This document shows, in pieces, positions 24,750 through 33,454 of a stretch of DNA of 64,000 nucleotides. Below the pieces are notes generated by a model. It was not told the origin of the DNA. It saw nothing but the letters and a program-made list of their open reading frames with translations, and made no database searches. Source of the DNA: CAIQPS01 sp964631965 (GTDB lineage: Bacteria; Actinomycetota; Thermoleophilia; RBG-16-64-13); assembly GCA_964631965.1 (NCBI GenBank), contig CAZWAR010000002.1, forward strand, positions 7,630 through 71,629. Direction: 5' to 3'. Each line of letters starts with the position of its first letter. Position 1 is the stretch's first letter. Made by a program: the position numbers and the translations under genes.

Positions 24750-26192
24750 GTGAAACAGCTCATCATCTCTCGAGACCACCTGGAGACCCGGGTGGCGTTG
24801 CTGGAGGACGGCCGCCTGGCCGAGATGTACCTGGAACGCCCTCGCCGGCAGTCTCTTGTGGGGAACGTGTACAAAGGCCGCGTGGAGACCGTGCTACCCG
24901 GCATGGATGCGGCCTTCGTGGACATCGGGCTCGACCGTAACGGCTTCCTCTCAGTGGCCGAAGTGGTGGCGCCGGAAGCTCGTCGAGGCGGGCTCCGCAA
25001 GATCGGGGAGTTGCTCAAGGCCGGCAAAGAACTCCTGGTGCAGGTGACCCGCGACCCGATGGGCGGGAAGGGGCCGCGTCTCACCATGGAGGTCGGCATC
25101 CCGGGGCGCTACGTCGTGTATTTCCCTGCGGGCGGAGGTTCTGGGGTATCTCGCCGGCTACCCGATGAGGAGCGGGAGCGGCTCCGAGCTATCAGCCGCG
25201 AGATGAAGCCGGAGAGGGGAGGGGTGATCGTCCGAACGGCTGCCGAGGGTGCCGAAAGGGAGGCGATCGAGCGCGATCTCCGGTTCCTGCAGAGGGTATG
25301 GAGCGGAGCGGAACGGCGAGCTCAGGCATCGCCTGCTCCGGCCCTGATCTATGCTGAAGCGGAGCTTCCCATCCGGAGCGCTCGGGACCTCCTTGACTCC
25401 GAGTTCACCGCGGTGATAGTCGATGATGATAAGCTGCGCCGCCGGCTGGCCAGCTACCTGCGGGCCGTGGCCCCTGAACTCAAAGACAGGGTCGAGCGAT
25501 ACGTGGGGCAGGTCCCCCTCTTCGAACGCTTCGGCCTTGAGCAGGAGATGGAGAAGGCGCTCGCCAGACGCGTGAGTCTGCCCTCTGGCGGCTCCATCGT
25601 GATCGACCATACAGAGGCTATGACGGTCATCGACGTGAACACAGGGCGCTTCGTCGGCAAGAAGCAGCTCGAGGACACGACCCTCAAGACCAACCTCGAA
25701 GCCTGTAAGGAGATAGTGCGCCAACTCAGACTTCGGGATATCGGGGGGATCATAGTCATCGACTTCATCGACATGACGGCGAAGAACAATCGGGAGATGG
25801 TGCTGGCCGCGCTGGAAGCGGAGTTCACCCTCGACCGGACCAAGACCTACGTGGTCGAGCTGTCACCGTTGGGACTGGTGGAGATGACCCGCCAGAACGT
25901 CACCCAGGGCTTGCGGGAAATCGTCACCACCCCCTGTCCCGCATGCCGGGGACGGGGGCGGGTGATTTCGGAGGAATCCGCCCTCATCGTGCTCGAACGC
26001 CGTCTTGTCGAACTCCTGCGCGAATCGGCGCTGCCGGTGGTGCGGGTGGAGATCCACCCGCAGCTGCTCGGGCAGCTGGCCACCGGGGGCGAGGTGCTGC
26101 GCCGGCTGCAGGCGGCGACCGGGCGGCGCATTGAGGCCCAGGAAGCTCTGGGAGAGGTGCCTCTCACCCACGTGGCCGTCGTTCCCGACTGA
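24750..26192 (+). CDS. rng: ribonuclease E/G family endoribonuclease
   Basis: Endoribonuclease for rRNA maturation and mRNA decay. The N-terminal S1-like domain includes GNVYKGRVETVLPGMDAAFV. The catalytic Mg-binding aspartates are Asp295 (VIDVNTGRF) and Asp338 (IDFIDM), 43 apart as in E. coli RNase E. The Zn-link motif is C396PAC399, with the same offset from the catalytic Asp as in E. coli. It is 480 residues, so of RNase G size, without the long scaffold tail of RNase E. The start GTG 24750 is 8 bp after the radical SAM gene. Confidence 0.95.
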   Translation: MKQLIISRDHLETRVALLEDGRLAEMYLERPRRQSLVGNVYKGRVETVLPGMDAAFVDIGLDRNGFLSVAEVVAPEARRGGLRKIGELLKAGKELLVQVTRDPMGGKGPRLTMEVGIPGRYVVYFPAGGGSGVSRRLPDEERERLRAISREMKPERGGVIVRTAAEGAEREAIERDLRFLQRVWSGAERRAQASPAPALIYAEAELPIRSARDLLDSEFTAVIVDDDKLRRRLASYLRAVAPELKDRVERYVGQVPLFERFGLEQEMEKALARRVSLPSGGSIVIDHTEAMTVIDVNTGRFVGKKQLEDTTLKTNLEACKEIVRQLRLRDIGGIIVIDFIDMTAKNNREMVLAALEAEFTLDRTKTYVVELSPLGLVEMTRQNVTQGLREIVTTPCPACRGRGRVISEESALIVLERRLVELLRESALPVVRVEIHPQLLGQLATGGEVLRRLQAATGRRIEAQEALGEVPLTHVAVVPD

Positions 26193-26212
26193 TCTGCGGG
26201 TTGCCCGAGATT

Positions 26213-26244
26213 CCTCGCCACACTGCGCCGGTCCCGAGGCGAGG
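26213..26244 (+). other. 7-bp inverted repeat after rng
   Basis: CCTCGCC (26213-26219) and GGCGAGG (26238-26244) form a perfect 7-bp stem with an 18-nt loop in the 187-bp gap between rng and rplU. No T run follows, so it is not a standard intrinsic terminator. It could stabilise the rng 3' end or be processed by RNase E/G. Confidence 0.3.
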
Positions 26245-26308
26245 CGAGACGCGATTCGGGCGCCTGCACACGAGGGGCGGCGGGGTGGCAGCAGGGCACC
26301 AACCTTGC

Positions 26309-26349
26309 TATACTGCGTTGCTCGTGCCCGCCTTCGGGCGGCTGCGGGC
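26309..26349 (+). promoter_or_regulatory. rplU promoter -10 and structured leader
   Basis: TATACT at 26309-26314 is a good -10 element; no clear -35 is seen. Directly downstream, GCCCG (26326-26330) can pair with CGGGC (26335-26339), or GCCCGC (26326-26331) can pair instead with GCGGGC (26344-26349). The two hairpins exclude each other and lie in the leader 31 to 54 nt before the L21 start, where ribosomal-protein autoregulatory leaders occur in other bacteria. Confidence 0.45.
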
Positions 26350-26379
26350 TGTCGGTAGAGAGTAATTCTAGGAGTCGGG

Positions 26380-26682
26380 ATGTTCGCCATCGTCAAGGTC
26401 GGCGGTAAGCAATACCGGGTAGAAGAAGGGCAGCAGGTCGTCGTCGATCGCGTTGACGCTGCTGAAGGCGCGACGGTCGAACTGCCTTCGCTGCTCGTCG
26501 CCGATGGAGGCGACGTCCGCCTGGCCGTCGATGGCAAGGACGCCACGGTGACTGCCGTGGTGCTGGAGCATCTGCGTGGACCGAAGATCCGCATCTCGAG
26601 GTTCAAGCCCAAGCGAGGCTGGCGCAAGAAAGCCGGTTTCCGCGCTGCGCTTACGAAGCTCGAAGTGCAGAAGATAGCTTAG
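26380..26682 (+). CDS. rplU: 50S ribosomal protein L21
   Basis: Large-subunit ribosomal protein of 100 residues. The N terminus MFAIVKVGGKQYRVEEGQ and the C-terminal segment RISRFKPKRGWRKKAGFR are characteristic of L21. The start ATG 26380 follows TAGGAGT at a suitable distance. rplU-rpmA-obgE is a widely conserved order, and rpmA begins 14 bp downstream. Confidence 0.98.
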   Translation: MFAIVKVGGKQYRVEEGQQVVVDRVDAAEGATVELPSLLVADGGDVRLAVDGKDATVTAVVLEHLRGPKIRISRFKPKRGWRKKAGFRAALTKLEVQKIA

Positions 26683-26696
26683 GAAGGGATAGGGTC

Positions 26697-26948
26697 ATGG
26701 CTCACAAGAAAGGCGGCGGTAGTTCCAGGAACGGCCGCGATTCGCAGGCCCAGCGTCTGGGCGTCAAAGCCTTCGCCGGCGAGACGGTCAAGGCTGGAGC
26801 CATCCTCGTCCGCCAGCGCGGCACCCGGTTCCGCCCGGGCGAGAACGTGGGCATCGGTTCAGACGATACCCTGTTCGCGACTGTACCCGGCACGGTGGAG
26901 TTCACCACCAAGAAGATCGGGCGCGTCATCAGCATCGTCGCCGAATAG
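26697..26948 (+). CDS. rpmA: 50S ribosomal protein L27
   Basis: An 83-residue ribosomal protein near the peptidyl-transferase centre. The N terminus MAHKKGGGSSRNGRDSQAQR is the family signature, and the protein begins directly with AHKKG, so there is no cleavable Firmicute-type N-terminal extension. The start ATG 26697 has AGGAAGGGA upstream. It follows rplU closely and precedes obgE by about 220 bp. Confidence 0.98.
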   Translation: MAHKKGGGSSRNGRDSQAQRLGVKAFAGETVKAGAILVRQRGTRFRPGENVGIGSDDTLFATVPGTVEFTTKKIGRVISIVAE

Positions 26949-27166
26949 AGACCGAGCTCAGGCCTGCGTCTGTGCGCAGCCGGGCAAGGAGGCTGCTGCA
27001 GCACGAAGCCTAGAGCTCCAGAACGCACTGGCCGGCACGAGAGCGTCCTCAGTTGCGCCCGTAGCTCCGCTACGCTCGTTCCATGCGTCCTTCTCTCGCA
27101 CTCGCCCAGAGGGTCCTGGCGCCGAAGCCGCGTTCCCTAGCAGCCCGTAAGCCTCTCTGCATCGTC

Positions 27167-28591
27167 ATGTTCTTCGATCAGGCAAAGATCCATGTGGCGG
27201 CCGGGAACGGCGGGAACGGCTGCGTTTCTTTTCGCAGAGAGATGCACGTTCCCCGGGGGGGACCGGACGGCGGCGACGGAGGCCGGGGTGGCGATGTGAT
27301 CGTGGTGGGCGATCCCCAGCTTCGCGACCTGCAGCCATTCACCTACAAGATCCATTACAGGGCCGGCAACGGCCAGCCGGGTGCCGGTGCGCGCAAACAC
27401 GGTGCCAACGGCGAGGACGCTATCGTGAAGGTGCCGCTTGGCACCCAACTCTGGCGGGTGCACGGAATCGAAGGTGAGGAGCCCGCCGACGACGAGCTCC
27501 TCGCGGATATCGTGACGCCGGGGGAGCCCGTGGTGATCGCCGAGGGCGGCGCCGGAGGCCGGGGCAACGCTCGCTTTGTCAACTCAGTACGCCAGGCTCC
27601 TCATTTCGCCGAGTTGGGGGAGGAGGGTGAAGGCTTCTGGATGCGTCTCTCCTTGCGTCTTGTCACCGACGCCGGCCTGGCCGGTCTTCCCAATGCCGGG
27701 AAATCGTCTCTCCTGCGCAAGCTCTCCAACGCCAAGCCCAAGGTGGCGGACTATCCCTTCACCACTCTGGAACCGATGCTGGGAGTGGTCGACTGGACCG
27801 GCGAGGGAGACGTCTTTACCTTGGCGGATGTGCCTGGTCTGCTGGAGGGGGCGAGTGAGGGGGTCGGACTTGGACACGAGTTCCTCGCCCATCTGGAGCG
27901 CTGTCAGGTCCTGCTGCATGTGGTCGACATCACAGGCTACTACGGAGTGGAGCCTCTGGAGGGCTTTCGCACCATCCTGGCGGAACTTGATGCTCACGCC
28001 GTGGACCTTGCCGGCAAGCCGCAGACCATCCTGCTCAACAAGATCGATGCTGTGACGCCCGAATCGGTTCGCGAGTGGGAAGAGATCTTCGCAACGGAGG
28101 TGGAGAGGCTGCGGGCCCAGGGGCATCCGGCGTTCACCTACGAGATCGAGGGCGAGACGCCTGTCGCGGGTCGTCTGGTGAGGCCGGTGTCGGCCGTGAG
28201 CGGCGCCGGTATCGCCGGACTGCTCGCGTGGGTGGGACCGCTGATCGCCCGGTTGAGCGCGCCCGAGGTCACTCCTATGAGTGCTTTCGCCGAAACGGCA
28301 GCGGAGACGAGCGCCGTCGAGGAGCGGACGGGGGAGCGGCACGTCACGTACCGCCCGGTGCCCACCGGAGCGCGGAGTTTCGCCGTCTCCTTCGACGAGG
28401 ACACCGGGTTCGCCGTGAGGGGCAAGGCCGTCAAGCGCCTCGTGAGCAGGTTTGACCTGGACAATGAAGAAGCTGTTCAATATCTGGCAGAGCGGCTGGA
28501 TCGTTTGGGGGTATATGCAGCCCTCAAGTCCAGGGGTGCGCAGCCGGGCGACGAAGTCGATATCGAGGGCTATACATTCGAGTTCCAGTAG
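27167..28591 (+). CDS. obgE: GTPase Obg (ribosome assembly and stress GTPase)
   Basis: Essential GTPase in 50S assembly. The N-terminal glycine-rich Obg fold (AAGNGGNGC, GGPDGGDGGRGG) is followed by a G domain with GLPNAGKSS (G1), DVPG (G3) and NKID (G4), and by an OCT domain at the C terminus (SFDEDTGFAVRGKAV). From ATG 27167 the protein is 474 residues and starts MFFDQAKIHVAAGN, the conserved position. The frame is open to ATG 27083, but those 28 residues are not family-like. Neither start has a Shine-Dalgarno sequence; TACGCT lies just upstream of 27083, so a leaderless longer form is an alternative. Confidence 0.95.
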   Translation: MFFDQAKIHVAAGNGGNGCVSFRREMHVPRGGPDGGDGGRGGDVIVVGDPQLRDLQPFTYKIHYRAGNGQPGAGARKHGANGEDAIVKVPLGTQLWRVHGIEGEEPADDELLADIVTPGEPVVIAEGGAGGRGNARFVNSVRQAPHFAELGEEGEGFWMRLSLRLVTDAGLAGLPNAGKSSLLRKLSNAKPKVADYPFTTLEPMLGVVDWTGEGDVFTLADVPGLLEGASEGVGLGHEFLAHLERCQVLLHVVDITGYYGVEPLEGFRTILAELDAHAVDLAGKPQTILLNKIDAVTPESVREWEEIFATEVERLRAQGHPAFTYEIEGETPVAGRLVRPVSAVSGAGIAGLLAWVGPLIARLSAPEVTPMSAFAETAAETSAVEERTGERHVTYRPVPTGARSFAVSFDEDTGFAVRGKAVKRLVSRFDLDNEEAVQYLAERLDRLGVYAALKSRGAQPGDEVDIEGYTFEFQ

Positions 28592-28605
28592 AGCCGGAGG
28601 GTCTG

Positions 28606-29733
28606 TTGACGAGCCACAGCACAGACAAGGGCGACAGAGGCAACAAGACGATCGTGGTCAAGATCGGCTCCACCACGCTCACCACAGAGCGGGGTACGTT
28701 CCACCTGGCTCCGATGGCCGGGCTGGTATCCGAAATCTGCGCGTTGCATGCGGCCGGTAACCAGGTGCTGGTGGTCTCCTCGGGGGCCGTGTCGTCCGGC
28801 ATGGGGGTCCTGCGGCGCAGGCGCCGGCCTCACGCGGTTGTCGACCTGCAGGCCGCCGCAGCCGTGGGCCAGGGTCATCTGCTGCGCACCTACACCGAAC
28901 TCTTCGCGCACGAGAACGTGGTCACAGCCCAGGTGCTCCTCACCGCCTTCGATGTGGCGGCCAGGACGCAGTACCTCAACGCCCGCAACACGCTCAAGCG
29001 GCTTCTGGAATGGAACGTGGTCCCGATCATCAACGAGAACGACACCACGTCCACGGACGAGCTCTGCTTCGGCGACAACGACACCCTCGCCGCACAGGTG
29101 GCTCTGCTCGTCAAGGCGGACCTCCTGGTGCTGCTCACCGATACCGATGGTCTGTACACCGCCGATCCCCGGGAGGACCCGGAGGCGCGGCTCATTACGA
29201 TGGTGGACGGGCTGGGCGACCTGGATTGCGTCAACATCGGCTCTGTGAGTGCGCTCGGGAGAGGGGGCATGGGCAGTAAGGTCAACAGCGCGAGGATCGC
29301 CACCAGCGGAGGAGTGGAGACGGTGATCGCTCGGGGCACCCGTCCGGGAGTACTCGCCGCCTGTCTTGCCGGGGAGGATGTCGGTACCCGGTTCCCGGCC
29401 CGCCCTCTCGGTCTGCCGGACTATAAGCTATGGCTCCTCTACGGGAAGCCGGCGGTTGGCAGGGTGATGGTGGATGCGGGCGCAGCCAACGCCCTGCGGG
29501 GCAAGGGCAGCCTGCTGCCGGTGGGCGTTACCGCGGTGGAAGGCGACTTCGCCGCCGGTGATGCCGTGATGGTGGTCGACGGGGAAGGTGTGGAACTGGC
29601 GAAAGGCTTGGTCAGCTACTCTAGTGAGGAACTGGACAGGACCAAAGGGATGAAGAGCGCCGAGATTGCCGAGATACTCGCGGATGCGTCTCCAGAGGCC
29701 ATCCATAGGGACTATCTCGTGCTGGTGTGCTGA
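28606..29733 (+). CDS. proB: glutamate 5-kinase
   Basis: Phosphorylates glutamate, the first committed step of proline synthesis. The amino acid kinase domain shows VVKIGSTTLT, VSSGAVSSGM, INENDTTST, LLTDTDGLYT and GGMGSKVNSA. The last ~90 residues form the PUA domain. The start is TTG 28606 with CGGAGGG ending 4 nt before it. It sits 14 bp after obgE and 16 bp before proA; obg-proB-proA is a known arrangement in Actinobacteria. Confidence 0.96.
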   Translation: MTSHSTDKGDRGNKTIVVKIGSTTLTTERGTFHLAPMAGLVSEICALHAAGNQVLVVSSGAVSSGMGVLRRRRRPHAVVDLQAAAAVGQGHLLRTYTELFAHENVVTAQVLLTAFDVAARTQYLNARNTLKRLLEWNVVPIINENDTTSTDELCFGDNDTLAAQVALLVKADLLVLLTDTDGLYTADPREDPEARLITMVDGLGDLDCVNIGSVSALGRGGMGSKVNSARIATSGGVETVIARGTRPGVLAACLAGEDVGTRFPARPLGLPDYKLWLLYGKPAVGRVMVDAGAANALRGKGSLLPVGVTAVEGDFAAGDAVMVVDGEGVELAKGLVSYSSEELDRTKGMKSAEIAEILADASPEAIHRDYLVLVC

Positions 29734-29749
29734 AGAAGCAGGAGGAGAG

Positions 29750-31021
29750 TTGAAGACGAACGACGGGGCGAAGATACGCGAGATAGCGATGGGGGCCAAG
29801 CAGGCTTCCCGAAGATTGGCCTTGTTCACGGCGGCCGAAAAGAACCGGGCTCTTATCGCCATGGCGGAGGCTCTGCAGCGCCGGTCGGCCGAGATCCTGG
29901 ACGAGAATGCCAGAGATGTGGAAGAAGGTCGCAAGAAGGGCCTTTCGAAAGCCCTCATCGATCGACTGATTCTCGATGAGGGGCGCCTCAAGGGCATCGC
30001 CTCGAGTCTACGGGACATCGCGGCTCTCTCCGATCCGGTTGGTGAGATCGTGGCCGGCTGGCGGACCGCGGAAGGATTGGAAATCCAAAGGGTGCGGGTG
30101 CCATTCGGGGTGATCTGTGTGGTCTACGAAGCCCGTCCGAACGTCACAGTGGATGCGGCTGCTCTATGCCTCAAGACCGGCAACGCCGTCATCCTACGCG
30201 GGGGTAGCGACGCCTACCGCTCCAACCGCATCCTGGCAGAGGTCATAACCGGCGCGGCGCTCAAGGCCGGTCTGCCGAAGGACGCCATCCAGTTCATGCT
30301 CGAAAAGGACCGGCAGGCGCTTGTCGAACTGTTGCAGATGCGCGACCTCGTCGATCTCGTGATCCCGCGGGGTGGTGAGGCTCTCAAGGACTTCCTCCTG
30401 GAGAACTCGAAAGTACCGGTCATCTACGCCGCCGGTGGCAACTGCCACGTCTACGTGGATGAGACCGCCGATCTCAAGAGTGCATTGGAGATCGCCGTGA
30501 ACGCCAAGGTTCAGAGGCCGGGGGTCTGCAACGCCGCCGAGACCCTGCTGGTCCACGAAGCGATCGCTCCGGCGTTTATGGCGATGGTCACCCGGAGCCT
30601 GCAGGAGCGCGACGTGAAGCTCTACGCGGACGAGCGGACCCGGGAACTGGCCGGGGATACCCTGGCCCCGCTGGAGGAAGCCACTGAGGTCCACTATGCC
30701 ACCGAGTTCCTCGACCTGCGGATGGCGGTGAAGGTGGTGTCCGGGTTGGACGAAGCGGTGGAACATATCGGGCGATACGGAACCGGGCATTCAGAGGCGA
30801 TCGTGACCCGGGATGTGGAGGCGGCGCGCCGCTTCGCGCGCGCCGTGGATGCGGCTGTCGTCTACATCAACGCCTCCACCCGTTTCACCGATGGAGGCGT
30901 GTTCGGTCTGGGGGCTGAGATCGGCATCTCCACCCAGAAGCTGCACGCTCGGGGCCCTTTGGCCCTCAAGGAACTCACTTCTATCAAGTACGTGGTAACA
31001 GGGGAAGGGCACGTTCGCTAG
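29750..31021 (+). CDS. proA: gamma-glutamyl phosphate reductase
   Basis: NADPH-dependent aldehyde dehydrogenase-fold enzyme reducing gamma-glutamyl phosphate to glutamate semialdehyde. The catalytic Cys is C260 in RPGVCNAAET, and VPFGVICVVYEARPNVT is the family's conserved substrate region. TTG 29750 is chosen because GGAGGAG (29741-29747) precedes it and the protein then has the usual length (423). The longer open frame from 29666 overlaps proB and is not conserved. The final pathway enzyme, ProC, is represented in the window only by a degenerate homologue. Confidence 0.96.
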   Translation: MKTNDGAKIREIAMGAKQASRRLALFTAAEKNRALIAMAEALQRRSAEILDENARDVEEGRKKGLSKALIDRLILDEGRLKGIASSLRDIAALSDPVGEIVAGWRTAEGLEIQRVRVPFGVICVVYEARPNVTVDAAALCLKTGNAVILRGGSDAYRSNRILAEVITGAALKAGLPKDAIQFMLEKDRQALVELLQMRDLVDLVIPRGGEALKDFLLENSKVPVIYAAGGNCHVYVDETADLKSALEIAVNAKVQRPGVCNAAETLLVHEAIAPAFMAMVTRSLQERDVKLYADERTRELAGDTLAPLEEATEVHYATEFLDLRMAVKVVSGLDEAVEHIGRYGTGHSEAIVTRDVEAARRFARAVDAAVVYINASTRFTDGGVFGLGAEIGISTQKLHARGPLALKELTSIKYVVTGEGHVR

Positions 31022-31049
31022 CCGTGGGGCCGGCGGGGGGCGCGACTAC

Positions 31050-31721
31050 ATGGACCAGGCCGATCCGATAGCCCGTCTGAGCGCACGGAGCGGACTGCGC
31101 CTCGGCGTCATGGGCGGGGCGTTCGATCCCATCCACATCGCCCATCTGGTGACTGCACAGGAGGCCCTGCTCCAGTTCCGTCTCGACGAGGTCGTGTTCA
31201 TGCCCTCCGGTCGTCCGCCGCACAAGAAGCGGCATGTAGCGCCTTCTGAGCTTCGCTACCTGATGACCGCCGTGGCCACAGCTTCGCATCCGCGGTTCTC
31301 CGTCTCCCGCCTCGAGATCGATCGGGCGGGGATCGGGTACACGGTGGACACGCTCGAATATCTGGCCGGGAGCCTCGCGCGCGATGCCCGAGTCTTCTTT
31401 GTCACCGGGGCCGACGCTGTTCTCGATATTCTCACCTGGAAGGAGCCTTCCCGGGTGCTGGAATTGAGCACGCTCATCGCGGCGACCAGGCCTGGATTCG
31501 ACCTGTCCCGTCTCTCTGCATTCCTGGCCTCTCTCGGGCCCGAGGCGGGTCCCGGTCCCGAGGCGAGGGTCCGCGTGATGGAGGTGCCTGGTCTGGACAT
31601 CTCGTCCACTCTGATCCGGGACAGGCTGGCTGCCGGTCTCCCCGTTCGATACCTGGTACCCGAGGCTGCCTGTCAGCTCATCGAGAAGAGCGGGATGTAC
31701 CGCTCGCCGGTCCAGTCGTGA
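31050..31721 (+). CDS. nadD: nicotinate-nucleotide adenylyltransferase
   Basis: Converts nicotinate mononucleotide to deamido-NAD in NAD synthesis. The nucleotidyltransferase motif GGAFDPIHIAH occurs near residue 22, SGRPPHKK is the substrate loop, and ISSTLIRDRL is the C-terminal signature. 223 residues is typical. It follows proA by 28 bp. In many bacteria rsfS follows nadD; here a membrane protein overlaps its stop (GTGA) instead and no rsfS is visible. Confidence 0.95.
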   Translation: MDQADPIARLSARSGLRLGVMGGAFDPIHIAHLVTAQEALLQFRLDEVVFMPSGRPPHKKRHVAPSELRYLMTAVATASHPRFSVSRLEIDRAGIGYTVDTLEYLAGSLARDARVFFVTGADAVLDILTWKEPSRVLELSTLIAATRPGFDLSRLSAFLASLGPEAGPGPEARVRVMEVPGLDISSTLIRDRLAAGLPVRYLVPEAACQLIEKSGMYRSPVQS

Positions 31722-32578
31722 ACGGATCCGCCGGTCCCACGCCCCAGGGCCCCGGCGGGCGGGTGGAGCGGCGATCCGACCGGTACGCGGCGGGGCGGCG
31801 TTACAGGCCCGAGAAGCCGGGGCGAGGGGTGGTACCCGCCCTTGTCGCAGTGGTGGTGGTCCTGGCGGTGGCCGTGCTCTCGTCGCCGTTTTTCGCGGGC
31901 CGGTCCTCCTCAAGCGGGCGGCCCGCACAAAACGCAAGCAGCGTGTCGACCACCGCTTCGCTACCCTCGACGGCCTCGGGCGATGCGCTTCTGGTCGTGA
32001 CTCAAGACGGCAGGCCGGTCCTTGCAGAGCTCTTCCATACCGGCAACGGAAAACGGGTGATCCTCGGCATCCCCGGGATATCCATCTTCAGGTCGGCCGA
32101 TGGGTTCTCACGACTGGCCGAGCTCTACGGGCAAGAGCGACCCGAGGCCGTGGCCGGTTCGGTTGCGGCCGCCCTCGATGTCCCGCCGACCGCTGTGGCC
32201 GCCGTCGAGTGGAGGGGTTTGCAGAGCGTCCTGAGTGACGGCGCAGGGAGTCCCCGGTTCCCGGAGTCCCTCGACCCGATGGGCGCGGATGCCGGCGCGG
32301 TGGCGGCAGTCCTGGCCGCCGCGTCGGGGCCCGGTGCCGATGGACGCACGGAGACTCCCGTCTGGTGGAGAGCAGCGGCGCTCACCGGCCAGGATGCGGC
32401 CTTCCGGGCCGCTTTAGATGCGACAGCCGGCGCCAAGAGCGGGGACGCTTGGACCGGTTTGGCCCTTCCGGGGGTGATGAGGGACTACGGTGACGGCGCC
32501 TATTTCGAGCCCGATCTCCAGGTGGCGCGGAGCATCCTGGCAGGCGCCGGGAACCAGCCCGATGGGGAGGGCCGATGA
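31718..32578 (+). CDS. membrane-anchored protein, divergent LytR/CpsA/Psr-like
   Basis: A 286-residue protein with a basic N terminus, one transmembrane helix (about residues 39-58), a Ser/Thr-rich linker and an extracellular domain. The domain pattern (LLVVTQDGRPVLAELF, ILGIPGISIFRSADGFSRLAELYG, then VAGSVAAALDVPPTAVAAVEW) resembles the start of LCP domains, which attach polymers to peptidoglycan. The Arg residues of the LCP active site are not recognisable and the domain is short, so a catalytic role is doubtful. Start GTG 31718 overlaps nadD. Position after nadD matches lytR placement in other Actinobacteria. Assignment is tentative. Confidence 0.5.
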   Translation: MNGSAGPTPQGPGGRVERRSDRYAAGRRYRPEKPGRGVVPALVAVVVVLAVAVLSSPFFAGRSSSSGRPAQNASSVSTTASLPSTASGDALLVVTQDGRPVLAELFHTGNGKRVILGIPGISIFRSADGFSRLAELYGQERPEAVAGSVAAALDVPPTAVAAVEWRGLQSVLSDGAGSPRFPESLDPMGADAGAVAAVLAAASGPGADGRTETPVWWRAAALTGQDAAFRAALDATAGAKSGDAWTGLALPGVMRDYGDGAYFEPDLQVARSILAGAGNQPDGEGR

Positions 32579-32629
32579 TGCTGGCCGCCGAGGCGGCCGA
32601 CCGAGCGGACGCGTGCTATCGTAACCGCA

Positions 32630-33454
32630 ATGAGTCAGCCGAACGCCACCCTCCTCGACCACGCCGGCGGCATGTGCCGCTTCGTCGCCCATAACCTGCC
32701 CCAGGGCGTCCTGAGAGCACTTGCCCGTGCCCGCGACGCCGGCGGTGAGATGACCGCGACGATGAGCAGAGACATGCAGTCCATCCGCGAACGTGACCCG
32801 GCGGCCCGCAGCGACATCGAGATCCTCACCTGCTATCCGGGGTTGCACGCGCTGTGGTTTCATCGGGCAGCGCACGCGCTGTGGAAGCGGGAGGTGCCCC
32901 TCGCCCCCCGTCTCCTCTCCCAAGTCGGTCGCTTCGTCACCGGGATAGAGATCCATCCCGGCGCCACCCTGGGCGAAGGGCTGTTCATCGACCACGGTGC
33001 CGGTGTTGTGATAGGCGAGACGTCTGAATTGGGCAGGAATGTCACCATCTACCAGGGGGTCACCCTGGGCGGTACCGGCAAAGAGACGGGGAAGCGCCAT
33101 CCCACTGTCGGCGACAACGTGGTGATCGGGGCTGGTTCTCTGCTGCTCGGGTCCATCGACGTCGGAGACAACGTGCGGGTCGGAGCGGGCAGCGTCGTCG
33201 TCCACAACGTCCCCTCCAATACCACCGTTGTCGGCAACCCCGGCCGCCCGGTCATCACCGAGGGGGCCAAGGTGGGCATTCCCGATATCGACTACACGCA
33301 CCTTCCCGACCCCGTTGCTGAGGCCATGCGCTGTCTGGTGCGTCGGGTGGTCGCACTCGAGAACGAACTCGAAGAACAGCGAGGCAAGACCCCGCCGCCG
33401 GAGACGGACGAGGCGTGCGATCCGACGAGGCTTGATGGCGCACCCGAGATCTGA
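32630..33454 (+). CDS. cysE: serine O-acetyltransferase
   Basis: Acetylates serine from acetyl-CoA, the first step of cysteine synthesis. The family signature RDPAARSDIEILTCYPGLHALWFHR is followed by a left-handed beta-helix of hexapeptide repeats (HPGATLGEGLFIDHGAGVVIGE) and the active-site region of this acyltransferase fold. From ATG 32630 it is 274 residues; the conserved part begins near residue 45, so the first 40-odd residues are an extension or the start is later (ATG 32750 or 32762). No Shine-Dalgarno sequence precedes 32630, but an extended -10 (TGCTATCGT) lies 7 nt upstream, which would suit a leaderless mRNA. Its end overlaps pcrA by 20 bp. Confidence 0.92.
   Translation: MSQPNATLLDHAGGMCRFVAHNLPQGVLRALARARDAGGEMTATMSRDMQSIRERDPAARSDIEILTCYPGLHALWFHRAAHALWKREVPLAPRLLSQVGRFVTGIEIHPGATLGEGLFIDHGAGVVIGETSELGRNVTIYQGVTLGGTGKETGKRHPTVGDNVVIGAGSLLLGSIDVGDNVRVGAGSVVVHNVPSNTTVVGNPGRPVITEGAKVGIPDIDYTHLPDPVAEAMRCLVRRVVALENELEEQRGKTPPPETDEACDPTRLDGAPEI

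Noticed and set aside
26213..26244. Rho-independent terminator after rng
   Set aside because: The stem is good but no T run follows and the loop is long; kept only as an inverted repeat.
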